Counted from the first letter of the stretch, positions 1 through 7,170 are shown. The stretch: 7,872 bases of DNA from Actinomycetota bacterium (GCA_016870295.1 VGBY01000044.1:1-7872), one strand, 5' to 3'. Made by a program: numbers and translations. The notes: generated from the letters alone by a model not told the origin.

Positions 1-240
1 GAACACCAGGCGTTGTATGTGGCGATATGGAATGCAGCCCAACGCGCCGCGCTGGCGGCTGGCGGCAACCTCGCCCACCACCACGGCGTGGGTCTCAATC
101 GCGGCCGGTTCATGCGCGAAGCGATGGGCGATGCGTTCAACGTGCTCGTAGCGATGAAGCGCGCGCTCGACCCCAACGATCTGTTCAACCCCGGCAAGTT
201 GGGCTTACCAACTAAGCGTGGGCACGTGGCGTTTCCGTGA
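1..240 (+). CDS. FAD-linked oxidase, C-terminal end (alkylglycerone-phosphate synthase / GlcD type), 5' truncated by window
   Basis: Only the last 79 codons are present; the reading frame is open from base 1 and ends at TGA 238-240. The visible part matches the C-terminal cap of the FAD-linked oxidase family (FAD_binding_4 plus FAD-oxidase_C proteins such as alkyl-DHAP synthase, glycolate oxidase GlcD and D-lactate dehydrogenases). It shows a His-rich HHHGVG stretch at visible residues 26-31, followed by the family-ending pattern LDPNDLFNPGKL (residues 56-67). In alkyl-DHAP synthase-like members the SHHHGVG block lies at the active site next to the flavin, so the HHH version favours that subgroup. 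The FAD-binding domain lies outside the window, so the substrate cannot be decided. It is followed 16 nt later by a sugar/polyol kinase on the same strand, which suggests an operon acting on dihydroxyacetone- or glycerol-like compounds (inference). Confidence 0.85.
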   Translation, partial: EHQALYVAIWNAAQRAALAAGGNLAHHHGVGLNRGRFMREAMGDAFNVLVAMKRALDPNDLFNPGKLGLPTKRGHVAFP

Positions 241-256
241 ACGAGGCAGCCACGTC

Positions 257-1711
257 ATGAGCGTGCTCGTCGTCGACGTCGGCACCACTGGTTTGCGCGC
301 AGCGGTGGTACGCGACGACGCGAGCATCGCGGGCTTCACCTACGAACCACTCCCACCGTCAAGCCCGTTCGCCGGACTTGTCGAATTCGATGGCGTTGCC
401 ATGCGCGACGCGGTATTGCGCGTTGCGAAGACGGCGCTCAACCACGCGGGAGCGGTACGCGCCGTCGGCATCACCGCGCAACGTGCCTCCACCATCGTGT
501 GGGATTCACGCACCGGTATTCCCGTAGCACCAGGGCTCGGTTGGCAAGACCTGCGCACGGTCGGCGACTGCATCAGTCTGCGCACTGAGAGGAACTTGGT
601 GTTCGCACCAAACCAAACCGCCACCAAGTTGAAGTGGTTCTTGACGAATATTGAAGCAGCCCGTTCTCCGCAGGCACGAGCCGGAACCGTCGACACCTGG
701 GTGGCGGCCGTGCTCAGCAACTTCGAGGTGCACGCAACCGATTCATCGAATGCCGCCGTCACTGGGCTCGCCGATCACGCGTCGCTCACCAAGCACGAAT
801 GGTCGCGAAGTGTGCTCGATGCGTTGAACGTCGACACCACACTCCTGCCGCGAATCGTGCCCACGATGGGCGCAGTCGGCACAGCTTCCGCACTGCTTGG
901 CAGCCCGCCGATTTTTTCGATCGTCGGCGACCAACAGTCGTCACTGGTTGGTCAAGGTGGCATCGTCACGGGTGCGGCGAAGGCAACGTTCGGCACCGGT
1001 GGGATGTTCGACATGTACACGGGCACCGGCACGCCCAAGCATCTTGCGCGTACTACCCGCGGCACGTTTCCCATCGTGGTGTACAGCGAGGGCAACACGC
1101 TGCACTGGGGCTCTGAGGCGATCATGCTGACGGCCGGCACCAACGTGGAGTGGTTGGTGAACGACATGGGCCTCATCCCCGATGCCAAGTCGAGCGACGC
1201 CATCGCGGCCACGGTTGAGTCGAGCGACGGTGTCGTATACGTACCTGCTCTCATCGGCTTGGGCACACCACAGTGGGATTACGGCGCACGCGGCACGCTG
1301 CTTGGTCTCACGCGCGGGTCAGCAAAGGCGCACGTTGTTCGTGCAGTGCTGGAAGGCATCGCGCATCGCGGGGCTGACTTGCTCGAGGCAAGTGAAGCCG
1401 ACAGCGGTTTGCGTGTCGATCGCTTGCGAGTCGATGGAGGCATGAGCCGCAACGCCGTGTTCGTGCAGGCACTCGCAGACTCCTCTGGTCGACCGGTCGA
1501 TGTATGTCGCGAAACCGAGGCCACCACGCTCGGTGCAGCGTTCTTGGCGGGAGTCGCTGCGGGAGTGTGGAGTTCGCTCGCCGAGGCAACATCGCTGGTG
1601 CGTCCGCTGCACACGGTGGAGCCGCGCACGTCATCCTCACGGGCACAATGGCACGAAGCGGTACATCGCGCTCGGGGCTGGATTCCTGAACTCTCGGCCC
1701 TCAATTTCTAG
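257..1711 (+). CDS. FGGY-family carbohydrate kinase, glycerol kinase-like but with altered substrate pocket
   Basis: This 484-residue protein is normal length for FGGY kinases, which phosphorylate sugars or polyols with ATP in the cytoplasm. The N-terminal phosphate-binding motif DVGTT is at residues 7-11. Blocks resembling E. coli GlpK follow in order: GITAQRAST (71-79), GWQDLRT (95-101), TATKLKW (121-127), GTVDTW (143-148), TDSSNA (161-166), GDQQ (224-227, catalytic Asp225), FGTGGM (245-250), a GLGTPQWD/ARG block (334-345), RVDGGM (391-396) and a TTLGAAFLAG block (423-432). The pocket differs from true glycerol kinase: the positions of E. coli Glu84, Tyr135 and Phe270 are Ala77, Asn119 and Met250, while Arg76, Trp96, Asp225 and Gln226 are kept. 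I therefore name it by family and not glpK. The ATG at 257 is chosen because DVGTT follows at once and GAGG (243-246) lies 10 nt upstream; an in-frame extension to 218 would overlap the oxidase gene. It stops at TAG 1709-1711. Confidence 0.93.
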   Translation: MSVLVVDVGTTGLRAAVVRDDASIAGFTYEPLPPSSPFAGLVEFDGVAMRDAVLRVAKTALNHAGAVRAVGITAQRASTIVWDSRTGIPVAPGLGWQDLRTVGDCISLRTERNLVFAPNQTATKLKWFLTNIEAARSPQARAGTVDTWVAAVLSNFEVHATDSSNAAVTGLADHASLTKHEWSRSVLDALNVDTTLLPRIVPTMGAVGTASALLGSPPIFSIVGDQQSSLVGQGGIVTGAAKATFGTGGMFDMYTGTGTPKHLARTTRGTFPIVVYSEGNTLHWGSEAIMLTAGTNVEWLVNDMGLIPDAKSSDAIAATVESSDGVVYVPALIGLGTPQWDYGARGTLLGLTRGSAKAHVVRAVLEGIAHRGADLLEASEADSGLRVDRLRVDGGMSRNAVFVQALADSSGRPVDVCRETEATTLGAAFLAGVAAGVWSSLAEATSLVRPLHTVEPRTSSSRAQWHEAVHRARGWIPELSALNF

Positions 1712-1727
1712 CGACTATTCTTTGCCA

Positions 1728-1739
1728 GGCGCTTGCGCC
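1728..1739. repeat. Short perfect palindrome before the ferritin-like pair
   Basis: GGCGC-TT-GCGCC is a perfect inverted repeat (or a 4-bp stem with a CTTG loop) in the 39-nt gap between the kinase stop and the ATG at 1751. It is not followed by a T run, so it is not a classic terminator. It could be a small RNA hairpin in the 5' leader or an operator half-site pair. A possible -10 box, TATTCT (1716-1721), lies just upstream, but no matching -35 is visible. The repeat is short and GC-rich, so chance is a real explanation. Confidence 0.25.
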
Positions 1740-1750
1740 GTCGTTCTCGT

Positions 1751-2251
1751 ATGACTCTTCCTGCCGCAACCCCCACACCTCCGACAGCCGCCGATCGTGC
1801 GTTGCTCGGCTTTGCCAATTCCGCCGAATTGGCGGCGCGTGACTTGTACGCCGTTGCCGCCGAACTCTCGGCGTTCAACGCTGAGGAGCAGACGATGCTG
1901 GTGGGCTTTCACGACCACCACCTCGCCGCAGGCCAGGCGCTCGCCGGGCTGGTCGGCAAGGATGCCTCGAACGTGCGCGAAGATGCGGTGTACAACGCCT
2001 TCCGCGGCAAGGTGGCGGGCACCGACAAGTCGGCGATCTTCGACGCGCTTCGTGAACTGGAGAACACCTTGGTGTCTACACACTTGTCGCTCGTTGGCGT
2101 GCTCGAGGGCACCGAGGGTTCGGCGTTGGTCGCTTCGATCCTTTCGATCCAAGCCCGCCACGCGGCTGCCCTTGCGCTGCTCGATGGTCGCACGATTACC
2201 GACGCGCTAACCAACGAAGCCGCGCCGCTCGCCCCGGAGGCCACATCATGA
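1751..2251 (+). CDS. Ferritin-like four-helix protein without signal peptide (degenerate metal site)
   Basis: A 166-residue, mostly helical, Ala-rich protein. Its four helical blocks line up with those of the next gene: SAELAARDLY (about 24-33), HHLAAGQALAGL (56-67), RELENTLVSTH (101-111) and IQARHAAAL (133-141). This places it in the ferritin-like superfamily (Ferritin_2/DUF4439-like by appearance). Ligand residues are only partly kept: the last ExxH motif of the neighbour (EARH) is QARH here (Gln134, His137), and the helix-2 His aligned with neighbour His104 is Ala60, so di-iron binding is doubtful. There is no hydrophobic N-terminus; it starts with a Thr/Pro-rich stretch (residues 2-12), so it is probably cytoplasmic. 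The ATG at 1751 is preferred over TTG 1733, although no good Shine-Dalgarno is visible for either. A TAG in the same frame (1709-1711) limits any further extension. Its end overlaps the next start by 4 nt (ATGA), implying coupled translation. Its role is unknown. Confidence 0.82.
   Translation: MTLPAATPTPPTAADRALLGFANSAELAARDLYAVAAELSAFNAEEQTMLVGFHDHHLAAGQALAGLVGKDASNVREDAVYNAFRGKVAGTDKSAIFDALRELENTLVSTHLSLVGVLEGTEGSALVASILSIQARHAAALALLDGRTITDALTNEAAPLAPEATS
2236..2240 (+). promoter_or_regulatory. Ribosome binding site for the ferritin-like lipoprotein gene
   Basis: GGAGG ends 7 nt before the ATG at 2248 and lies inside the 3' end of the upstream gene. It fixes the downstream start and, with the ATGA overlap, supports translational coupling of the pair. 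Confidence 0.75.
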
Positions 2252-3051
2252 ATCGCTACTCGCGACGCCAGATGTTGCGTTTCGGCGGTGTCGGTGCGGC
2301 AGGTCTCGTGCTCGCCGCCTGTGGCAAGCAAGCCGGTGTCGAAGAGAGCAAGAACATCACCGCCGTCGGCGTGGTGCCCGAGTCCGAAGGCTTGCCGAAC
2401 GCCGAAGTCAACGACATTGTGTTGCTTCGCACCGCAGCATCGTTGGAGTACAACGCGATCGAAACGTACGAGGCCGCAATCGGGCTTGGTGTCTTCACCG
2501 GCTCGTTTGCAGCAGCTGGCGACATCGCCAAGCGCTTGCGTGATGATCACCGCGGTCATGCTGAGGCAATCAACGGTCTCGTCACCAAGTTGGGTGGCAA
2601 GCCCTTCACCTGTGGCAATCCGCGACTTTCGGAGATCTACATCTCCCCTGCACTCGGCTTGATTACCGACAAAGCGAACGAAACCCCAGCGCTCGACGTT
2701 GTGGTGCTCGCACACGCGTTGGAAAATCTGGCCGCGCAGACGTACCAGTCAGTTGTGACAATGCTCTCCGACAAGGCCTTGCGCCAAGCAGCAATGACGA
2801 TCGGGCAAGAAGAGGCCCGCCATGCCGCAATCCTCGCGCAAGCACTGAACCCTGGTCTCGCAGGTGTTCTGCCGAGCGTCGATGAAGCGACTGGCAAGCC
2901 CAATGTTGCGACGGTGCCTGGTGCATTCGGGCCGCTTACGCCGATCCCCGTCACGCTCGGCCCAGTAAACCCAGACGGCTCGCGCACGTCGCTGAACCTG
3001 GAGACTCCGAGCCTCAACTCGCTCGCCTACGACTACGTCACCTGCGCCTAA
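2248..3051 (+). CDS. Ferritin-like (Ferritin_2 type) lipoprotein with Tat signal
   Basis: This 267-residue protein is predicted to be exported folded and lipid-anchored on the outer face of the membrane. The N-terminus has a Tat-like motif SRRQML (residues 5-10), a hydrophobic stretch (13-24) and a lipobox LAAC with acceptor Cys25 followed by Gly26. The mature part has four ferritin-like helices with acidic/His ligand candidates: Glu67, Glu72 and Glu75 (block SLEYNAIETYE); Asp100, His101, His104 and Glu106; Glu159 (HALENL); and Glu188/Glu189 with His192 (QEEARH). This pattern fits the Ferritin_2 family (PF13668), whose members are often annotated only as ferritin-like or desiccation-related. 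The C-terminal 60 residues are Pro/Gly-rich and not helical. The start is supported by GGAGG 7 nt upstream and a 4-nt overlap with the preceding gene. Export through Tat fits a protein that acquires metal in the cytoplasm (inference). Iron storage, oxidation or peroxide protection outside the membrane are possible roles; none is shown by sequence. Confidence 0.9.
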   Translation: MNRYSRRQMLRFGGVGAAGLVLAACGKQAGVEESKNITAVGVVPESEGLPNAEVNDIVLLRTAASLEYNAIETYEAAIGLGVFTGSFAAAGDIAKRLRDDHRGHAEAINGLVTKLGGKPFTCGNPRLSEIYISPALGLITDKANETPALDVVVLAHALENLAAQTYQSVVTMLSDKALRQAAMTIGQEEARHAAILAQALNPGLAGVLPSVDEATGKPNVATVPGAFGPLTPIPVTLGPVNPDGSRTSLNLETPSLNSLAYDYVTCA

Positions 3052-3064
3052 GCGCAGCCGGACC

Positions 3065-3081
3065 ACGGGAGACCCGTTTCC
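3065..3081 (+). terminator. Possible weak terminator after the ferritin-like pair
   Basis: A perfect 5-bp stem ACGGG/CCCGT (3065-3069 with 3073-3077), with loop AGA, is followed by TTTCC. It lies 14 nt after the TAA at 3049-3051. The stem is short and the T tract weak, so termination would be inefficient. It also lies directly upstream of the small ORF and could be part of that promoter region. Confidence 0.35.
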
Positions 3082-3087
3082 TACCGT
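3082..3087 (+). promoter_or_regulatory. Possible -10 box of a leaderless start for the small membrane ORF
   Basis: TACCGT fits TANNNT and ends 6 nt before the ATG at 3094, the spacing expected when transcription starts at the start codon itself. No Shine-Dalgarno is visible before this ATG. No convincing -35 is seen. Confidence 0.35.
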
Positions 3088-3093
3088 CAGTGC

Positions 3094-3318
3094 ATGGAAC
3101 TCATCATCGTCATCACGCTCGTCTTCCTCGTCGGATACGCCCTGGGCCGCAAACGCAGTCGATTGCGACCAACTGCATCGACTGCTGGCCGCCCCGCTTC
3201 GACCCGACCCAGCACACGGGCAGTCCACCGCGAATACTCACGCGAACGTGAATACGACGGGTTCGGAGCTCTCGGTGCCACGAATGAAGCAAGCGATTTC
3301 GGCGAAGGCAGTTCGTGA
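3094..3318 (+). CDS. Small single-pass membrane protein, unknown function
   Basis: A 74-residue ORF. Residues 2-18 form one hydrophobic segment (ELIIVITLVFLVGYALG), immediately followed by a basic cluster RKRSRLR (19-25). This is the classic layout of an N-out/C-in or signal-anchor membrane protein under the positive-inside rule. The rest is low-complexity and charged: Arg/Ser/Thr-rich (26-50), then Glu/Tyr (REYSREREYDGF, about 46-57), ending in an acidic/Ser tail. I recognise no family. It sits between the ferritin-like pair and rnpB, and its stop codon (3316-3318) falls where the -35 of rnpB would be. ATG 3094 has no Shine-Dalgarno but lies 6 nt after a TANNNT box. The well-formed membrane anchor followed by basic residues favours a real gene, but short length and lack of homology keep confidence moderate. 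Confidence 0.55.
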   Translation: MELIIVITLVFLVGYALGRKRSRLRPTASTAGRPASTRPSTRAVHREYSREREYDGFGALGATNEASDFGEGSS

Positions 3319-3340
3319 ACTGCTCGAACGGCCGTAGCCT
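3312..3340 (+). promoter_or_regulatory. Candidate rnpB promoter
   Basis: TAGCCT (3335-3340) is a TANNNT -10 box placed 6-7 nt before 3347, the first base of the P1 helix. The hexamer at the 17-bp spacing, TTCGTG (3312-3317), matches the -35 consensus only at its first two bases. The agreement of the -10 position with the structural 5' end is the main support. Confidence 0.45.
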
Positions 3341-3346
3341 TGAATC

Positions 3347-3698
<352 letters not shown>

Positions 3699-3719
<21 letters not shown>

Positions 3720-4124
3720 CCCCCACCATCGCCACAATGCGATGGCGCCAACAACCTCGAGCGGCACATTCCACCAGCCGCGTGAAACCACTGGCAACAC
3801 ATCGGCCGAAAACTCCCAACCGCCGATTGGCCACCAGAACATCTCCGTTTTAGCGAACGCGCCGTCAAACACCAGATGCAGAAAGATGCCAATCGGTAAG
3901 CCAAGCAGGAGTTTGCGATACGGCTTGCGCCCGAGCGATACCAACATCACCAATGCCAACAACACGATGCTGGTAACTACTGAATGCATCACGCGCCAGC
4001 CAGTCGGCCAGTCGATGATGTCGGGCAACACCGCACCCACGGCGAGCAGTCGGTAGTCGAACCGCGGGTCTTTGAACACCCACGCAATCGTCAGTATCGC
4101 AGTGGCGAGAAACCAGAAGAACAC
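3699..4124 (-). CDS. Small membrane protein, YdjM/YbcI-like (DUF457) putative metal-dependent hydrolase
   Basis: A 141-residue protein with three or four hydrophobic segments (about 1-16, 45-65, 72-90, 121-134) and a basic C-terminus. Polar motifs inside or beside the membrane segments match the DUF457 family pattern: LPDIID (33-38), HS (47-48) and HLVFD (83-87), with Asp35, Asp38, His47, His83 and Asp87 as likely metal ligands. Members are called membrane-bound metal-dependent hydrolases, but the reaction is not established. A Trp-rich segment (97-103, 117-118, 131-134) lies toward the C-terminus. The start is GTG at 4124, 8 nt after the stop of the zinc-ribbon gene; no strong Shine-Dalgarno is present, so translation may depend on coupling to the upstream gene. 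Its last six codons and TAA (3699-3701) lie within the 3' end of rnpB on the opposite strand, so RRRVDL is encoded by the complement of the P1 strand. Confidence 0.8.
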
Positions 4125-4132
4125 GAGTCAGC

Positions 4133-4837
4133 TCAGACCACGAGCAAGCAACTGCAGTACGGGCAGCGTGCATCAGCGCTGTCGGCGACTTTCTTTAGTT
4201 CAGCTTGCTCTTTCGGTGAGATCGACGTGTGGCAGCCCCCGCACGAGCCCTTCACAATTTCCGCAACGGCAGCACTCGACGTCCGGGAGCGAACTTGCTC
4301 ATACAACGCGAGCGACTCGGCATCGACACCAGCAGCAAGTCGCGACCGTTCATCGTTAGCAGCGGCGATGTCGGCATCGACGGCGGAGATTGCCGAGGCG
4401 AGCGCAGTAGCCGCGTCGATGGCCGCCGACTCGAGCGTTGGAACACTGACCTGCAGTGTTGCGAGAGCCTGCTCGAGCCGCTCGTTCTCATCGAGCAACA
4501 AGAGTTCTGCATCATCGAGAGACGAGTGATCGGCGTTGATCGTCGATATCTCGTGCTGCAGGGCCTCCACCTCGCGCATCACCACCACCGACTTCAACTG
4601 CGATTCATACTTGGCTTTCTTGGCATCAAGTTCTCTACCGCGCACTTCAAGTCGGTTCACTTCACCGGTGATGTCGCCCACACGCTTGATAATTTTCCTT
4701 TCTTCTGCACGAGCGGAATCCAACGCCTTCTTTGCGGCGTCCGCCTTCGCTCGTTCGGGCAGTTGCGCTTTGCGGTGCGCAAGTTGAGACAGCCGGTGAT
4801 CTATCGCCTGAAGCGGCAGCAACGAGCGAAAGTTCAT
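4133..4837 (-). CDS. Coiled-coil protein with C-terminal C4 zinc ribbon (DUF164 / CdsZ-like)
   Basis: A 234-residue protein. Residues about 10-165 are long charged/Ala-rich heptads, with a probable turn near 100-110, forming an antiparallel coiled-coil hairpin. The C-terminus has a zinc ribbon: Cys199 and Cys202 (CGGC), and Cys225 and Cys228 (CPYC), with an extra Cys230. This order is typical of the DUF164/zf-RING_7 family, which includes Helicobacter HP0958 (FlgZ/CdsZ), reported to bind nucleic acid and partner proteins; the role in actinobacteria is unclear. It is likely cytoplasmic, with no signal or membrane segment. The ATG at 4837 is chosen over the ORF extension to 4873 because the complement of CCTCC (4847-4851) gives GGAGG 9 nt upstream and the family begins near this point. 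It starts 5 nt after the PBP stop and ends 8 nt before the next gene, so the three genes are very likely co-transcribed. Confidence 0.9.
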   Translation of the reverse strand: MNFRSLLPLQAIDHRLSQLAHRKAQLPERAKADAAKKALDSARAEERKIIKRVGDITGEVNRLEVRGRELDAKKAKYESQLKSVVVMREVEALQHEISTINADHSSLDDAELLLLDENERLEQALATLQVSVPTLESAAIDAATALASAISAVDADIAAANDERSRLAAGVDAESLALYEQVRSRTSSAAVAEIVKGSCGGCHTSISPKEQAELKKVADSADARCPYCSCLLVV

Positions 4838-4842
4838 GGCGC

Positions 4843-7155
4843 TCAGCCTCCCACGACAGTCGTCTGGGCCCAACTTGGCACGCCTTTGTCGCAGTCATAG
4901 ACAATGTGCCCGACAATCGGGATCGATGGCACAGGCGCATACGGGTTCTTCTCGGTCGGATCGATTGTGGTGCTCGTCGGCAGCACCGACACCACCACGG
5001 GGCCTGGTGCCGTGGTGGGCACGGTTTGATCGGCGGGCAGTGTCGTGGTGGTACGGCCCGGCGCGAGTGTTGTAGATGGCGCAGGTGGAACGCCGGAAAT
5101 CACCTGCGCGACGCACTCAACGCCGGGCAGATACAAACGTGCGAGTGGACGCTGCGGTGTAACGAGCAACTTCCATGCCTCATCATCGCGTTTCGTGCCC
5201 CAGTCGGTGACCTCGAGACCTTCATGAATCTTGTCCATGTGCAGTTTCCAGATGTGCGCGGGATACGTCGCGCCAGTCACCGTGTTGCGGGCGAACTTCC
5301 ACGTGCCAACAATTTGATTGCGAAACTCCGGCACGCCGCGCATCGGCGTGTACCCGCGCGGGTCGCCTACCCACACCACGGTGGAGTACTGCGGCGTAAA
5401 GCCCACGAACCACGCGTTGGTGTTGTTGGCTTGTGTGCCCGTCTTGCCACCAGCCGGGCGATCGTCGGCAAGCGGCGTGCGTCGCGCGGTGCCACTGCGC
5501 ACCACACCGCGCATGATGTCGACCGTCTTGGCCGCCGTCGCCGTGGTGAGCGCCTCAGTGCCGTTTACATTGACTGCGCGTTCCCACACGAGCGTGGAGT
5601 TGTCACGCTCGAGGATCTTCTCCAACAAATACGGTTCGTGGTGAACACCTAGGTTGGCGATGGTCTGCGCACCCGCCGCCATGTCGACCACACTCAACTC
5701 GTTCGCACCAGTGGCGAGTGAGGCGTACGGGTACACCGGGTATTTCTCCGGCGTCAGCCATTCGCTGGCCGACATTTGATAGATGCGATCCACCACGCGG
5801 TTGAGCCCCACGATTTGCGACAACTTCGCATAGGCACAGTTGATGGACAACCACGTCATGCGACGCAACGGGCCAACGGGTTCGCTCACACCGTCTTTGA
5901 TTTCAAAAGGCTCGGTCGGGTTGTCGGGGTTCGGCAGGAGGCACGGCAGCTTGCCGTCGATGAGATCGTCGCTCTCCACACCCGCCTCGAGTGCCGCAGC
6001 GAGGATGAACATCTTCACGCTCGAGCCGGTCTGACGACGGCGCATCGCGAGATTGACTTCGTTCTCCCCGGCCTTGAACGGTTTGCCGCCCACCATCGCG
6101 CGAATCGCGCCGGTGGCGTTGTCGATGGTGACGAGCGCTGCTTGCGCATTGACGCTGTTGTCGGGCAATAACTGCACGGCCTCGTCGGCCGATGCCTGCG
6201 CGTCGCGGTCGAGCGTGGTGTAGATACGCAGACCGCCGCGGAACAGCTTGGCGTACCGCTCCTGATAGGTAATTCCCAGGATGGTGGTCTGGTTGAGCAG
6301 GTAATCCTTCACCAATTCGGTGAAGTGGGTGCGCTGAACCGGTTCGTCGGGTCGGCTGCGCACACCGGTGGGCATGAATTGTGCGGCGCGACGGATGATT
6401 TCGTCGTCGGTGAGCGTGATGTAGCCCTCGTCGCGCACTCGCGTGAGTGCGGTAACGAAACGCGACAGCGACAACGAGCGATTGTTGATTGGGTCGTATG
6501 CCGAAGGTGCCCGCACCAGGCCGACGAGGAACGCGCCTTCTTCGATCGAAAGGTCTTTCACGTCTTTGCCGAAGTACACCTCAGCCGCCGCCTTGATGCC
6601 GTAGGCGTTGTAACCGTAAAAGTTGGTGTTGAACCATCGCTCGAGGATCTGATCCTTGGTCAATTCGCGCTCGAGCAAGATCGCATAACGCATCTGCAGC
6701 AGCTTGTACCTGCCGTCACGTGGCAACGTGGCGAGTAATTCGTTCTTCACCACTTGTTGCGTGATGGTTGACGCACCTCCGGAGGCGCCGTCGTTGATGT
6801 TCGAGATCACTTGGCGGCCCACCGCACGCAAATCAACGCCGCGATGTTGGCGGAAGTTCTGGTCTTCGATTGCCAGCAAGGCGTCCACCACCTGTGGCGG
6901 GATCTCGGAGATCAACGTTTGCTGGCTATTCTCCGCCTGAAACACCCCGATCTGGCGACCTTGGTCGTCGAACAACACACTTCGCTCGGCCAGGCCAGTG
7001 AAACCGCCGACTTGATACAGCGGGATTGCGGTCTCTTCATGAGCGTTCAGGATGCCCCACACACGGGGAGCCATACCCACCACCAAAGCGGTGATGAGCA
7101 ACGATGAAAGAAGCACGGCGACGACGAGTCGCAACGACCACATTGCTAGACGCAC
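4843..7155 (-). CDS. Class A penicillin-binding protein (bifunctional transglycosylase/transpeptidase, PBP1A type)
   Basis: A 770-residue enzyme that polymerises lipid II into glycan strands and crosslinks the stem peptides at the outer face of the membrane. An N-terminal anchor spans about 8-28. The GT51 domain (about 60-245) shows AIEDQNFRQHRGVD (95-108, catalytic Glu97), GGASTITQQ (126-134) and the LERELTKDQILERWFN block (161-176). The transpeptidase domain (about 335-650) has SSVK (378-381, Ser378 nucleophile), SIN (437-439) and KTGT (571-574). The SxxK surround, TGSSVKMF, differs from the more usual GSTFKPF, but the catalytic residues are kept. The C-terminal tail (about 690-735) is Pro/Thr-rich and probably extended, flanked by Cys681 and Cys755. 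The start is uncertain: GTG 7155 has GGAGG only 3 nt upstream (complement of 7159-7163), while ATG 7143 puts the same GGAGG 15 nt away. I give the longer form. It is first in a run with the zinc-ribbon and DUF457-like genes. Confidence 0.95.
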   Translation of the reverse strand: MRLAMWSLRLVVAVLLSSLLITALVVGMAPRVWGILNAHEETAIPLYQVGGFTGLAERSVLFDDQGRQIGVFQAENSQQTLISEIPPQVVDALLAIEDQNFRQHRGVDLRAVGRQVISNINDGASGGASTITQQVVKNELLATLPRDGRYKLLQMRYAILLERELTKDQILERWFNTNFYGYNAYGIKAAAEVYFGKDVKDLSIEEGAFLVGLVRAPSAYDPINNRSLSLSRFVTALTRVRDEGYITLTDDEIIRRAAQFMPTGVRSRPDEPVQRTHFTELVKDYLLNQTTILGITYQERYAKLFRGGLRIYTTLDRDAQASADEAVQLLPDNSVNAQAALVTIDNATGAIRAMVGGKPFKAGENEVNLAMRRRQTGSSVKMFILAAALEAGVESDDLIDGKLPCLLPNPDNPTEPFEIKDGVSEPVGPLRRMTWLSINCAYAKLSQIVGLNRVVDRIYQMSASEWLTPEKYPVYPYASLATGANELSVVDMAAGAQTIANLGVHHEPYLLEKILERDNSTLVWERAVNVNGTEALTTATAAKTVDIMRGVVRSGTARRTPLADDRPAGGKTGTQANNTNAWFVGFTPQYSTVVWVGDPRGYTPMRGVPEFRNQIVGTWKFARNTVTGATYPAHIWKLHMDKIHEGLEVTDWGTKRDDEAWKLLVTPQRPLARLYLPGVECVAQVISGVPPAPSTTLAPGRTTTTLPADQTVPTTAPGPVVVSVLPTSTTIDPTEKNPYAPVPSIPIVGHIVYDCDKGVPSWAQTTVVGG
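4847..4851 (-). promoter_or_regulatory. Ribosome binding site of the zinc-ribbon gene, inside the PBP coding end
   Basis: The complement reads GGAGG, 9 nt before the ATG at 4837 and just ahead of the PBP stop codon (4845-4843). It decides the start of the zinc-ribbon gene and supports translation linked to the PBP gene. Confidence 0.7.
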
Positions 7156-7164
7156 GTGCCTCCA

Positions 7165-7170
7165 ACGCTA
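7165..7170 (-). promoter_or_regulatory. Possible -10 box for the PBP operon
   Basis: The complement reads TAGCGT, fitting TANNNT, 9 nt before the GTG at 7155. If used, the mRNA would have a leader of only a few nucleotides and the nearby GGAGG would sit at or before the 5' end of the transcript. No -35 is evident. This is weak evidence. Confidence 0.25.

Noticed and set aside
218..256. N-terminal extension of the FGGY kinase to 218
   Set aside because: It would overlap the oxidase coding end and place 13 extra residues before the conserved ATP motif; ATG 257 has a suitable GAGG upstream.
1909..2715. Minus-strand open frame of 268 codons across both ferritin-like genes
   Set aside because: It is antisense to two well-supported genes, crosses their junction, is Arg/Cys/Ser-rich without recognisable motifs, and has no ribosome site I can see. 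It is a shadow of GC-rich codon use.
4229..4900. Plus-strand open frame of 223 codons opposite the zinc-ribbon gene
   Set aside because: It is a shadow frame of the coiled-coil gene, low in recognisable structure, and starts inside that gene's zinc-ribbon region.
5020..5100. Repetitive ACC/GTG-rich stretch as a possible DNA repeat
   Set aside because: It encodes the Thr/Pro-rich tail of the PBP; codon repetition explains it and there is no regular unit.
4732..5652. Plus-strand open frame of 306 codons opposite the PBP and zinc-ribbon genes
   Set aside because: The translation is rich in His, Arg and Cys with no domain pattern, and it lies opposite a gene with clear SxxK, SxN and KTGT motifs.
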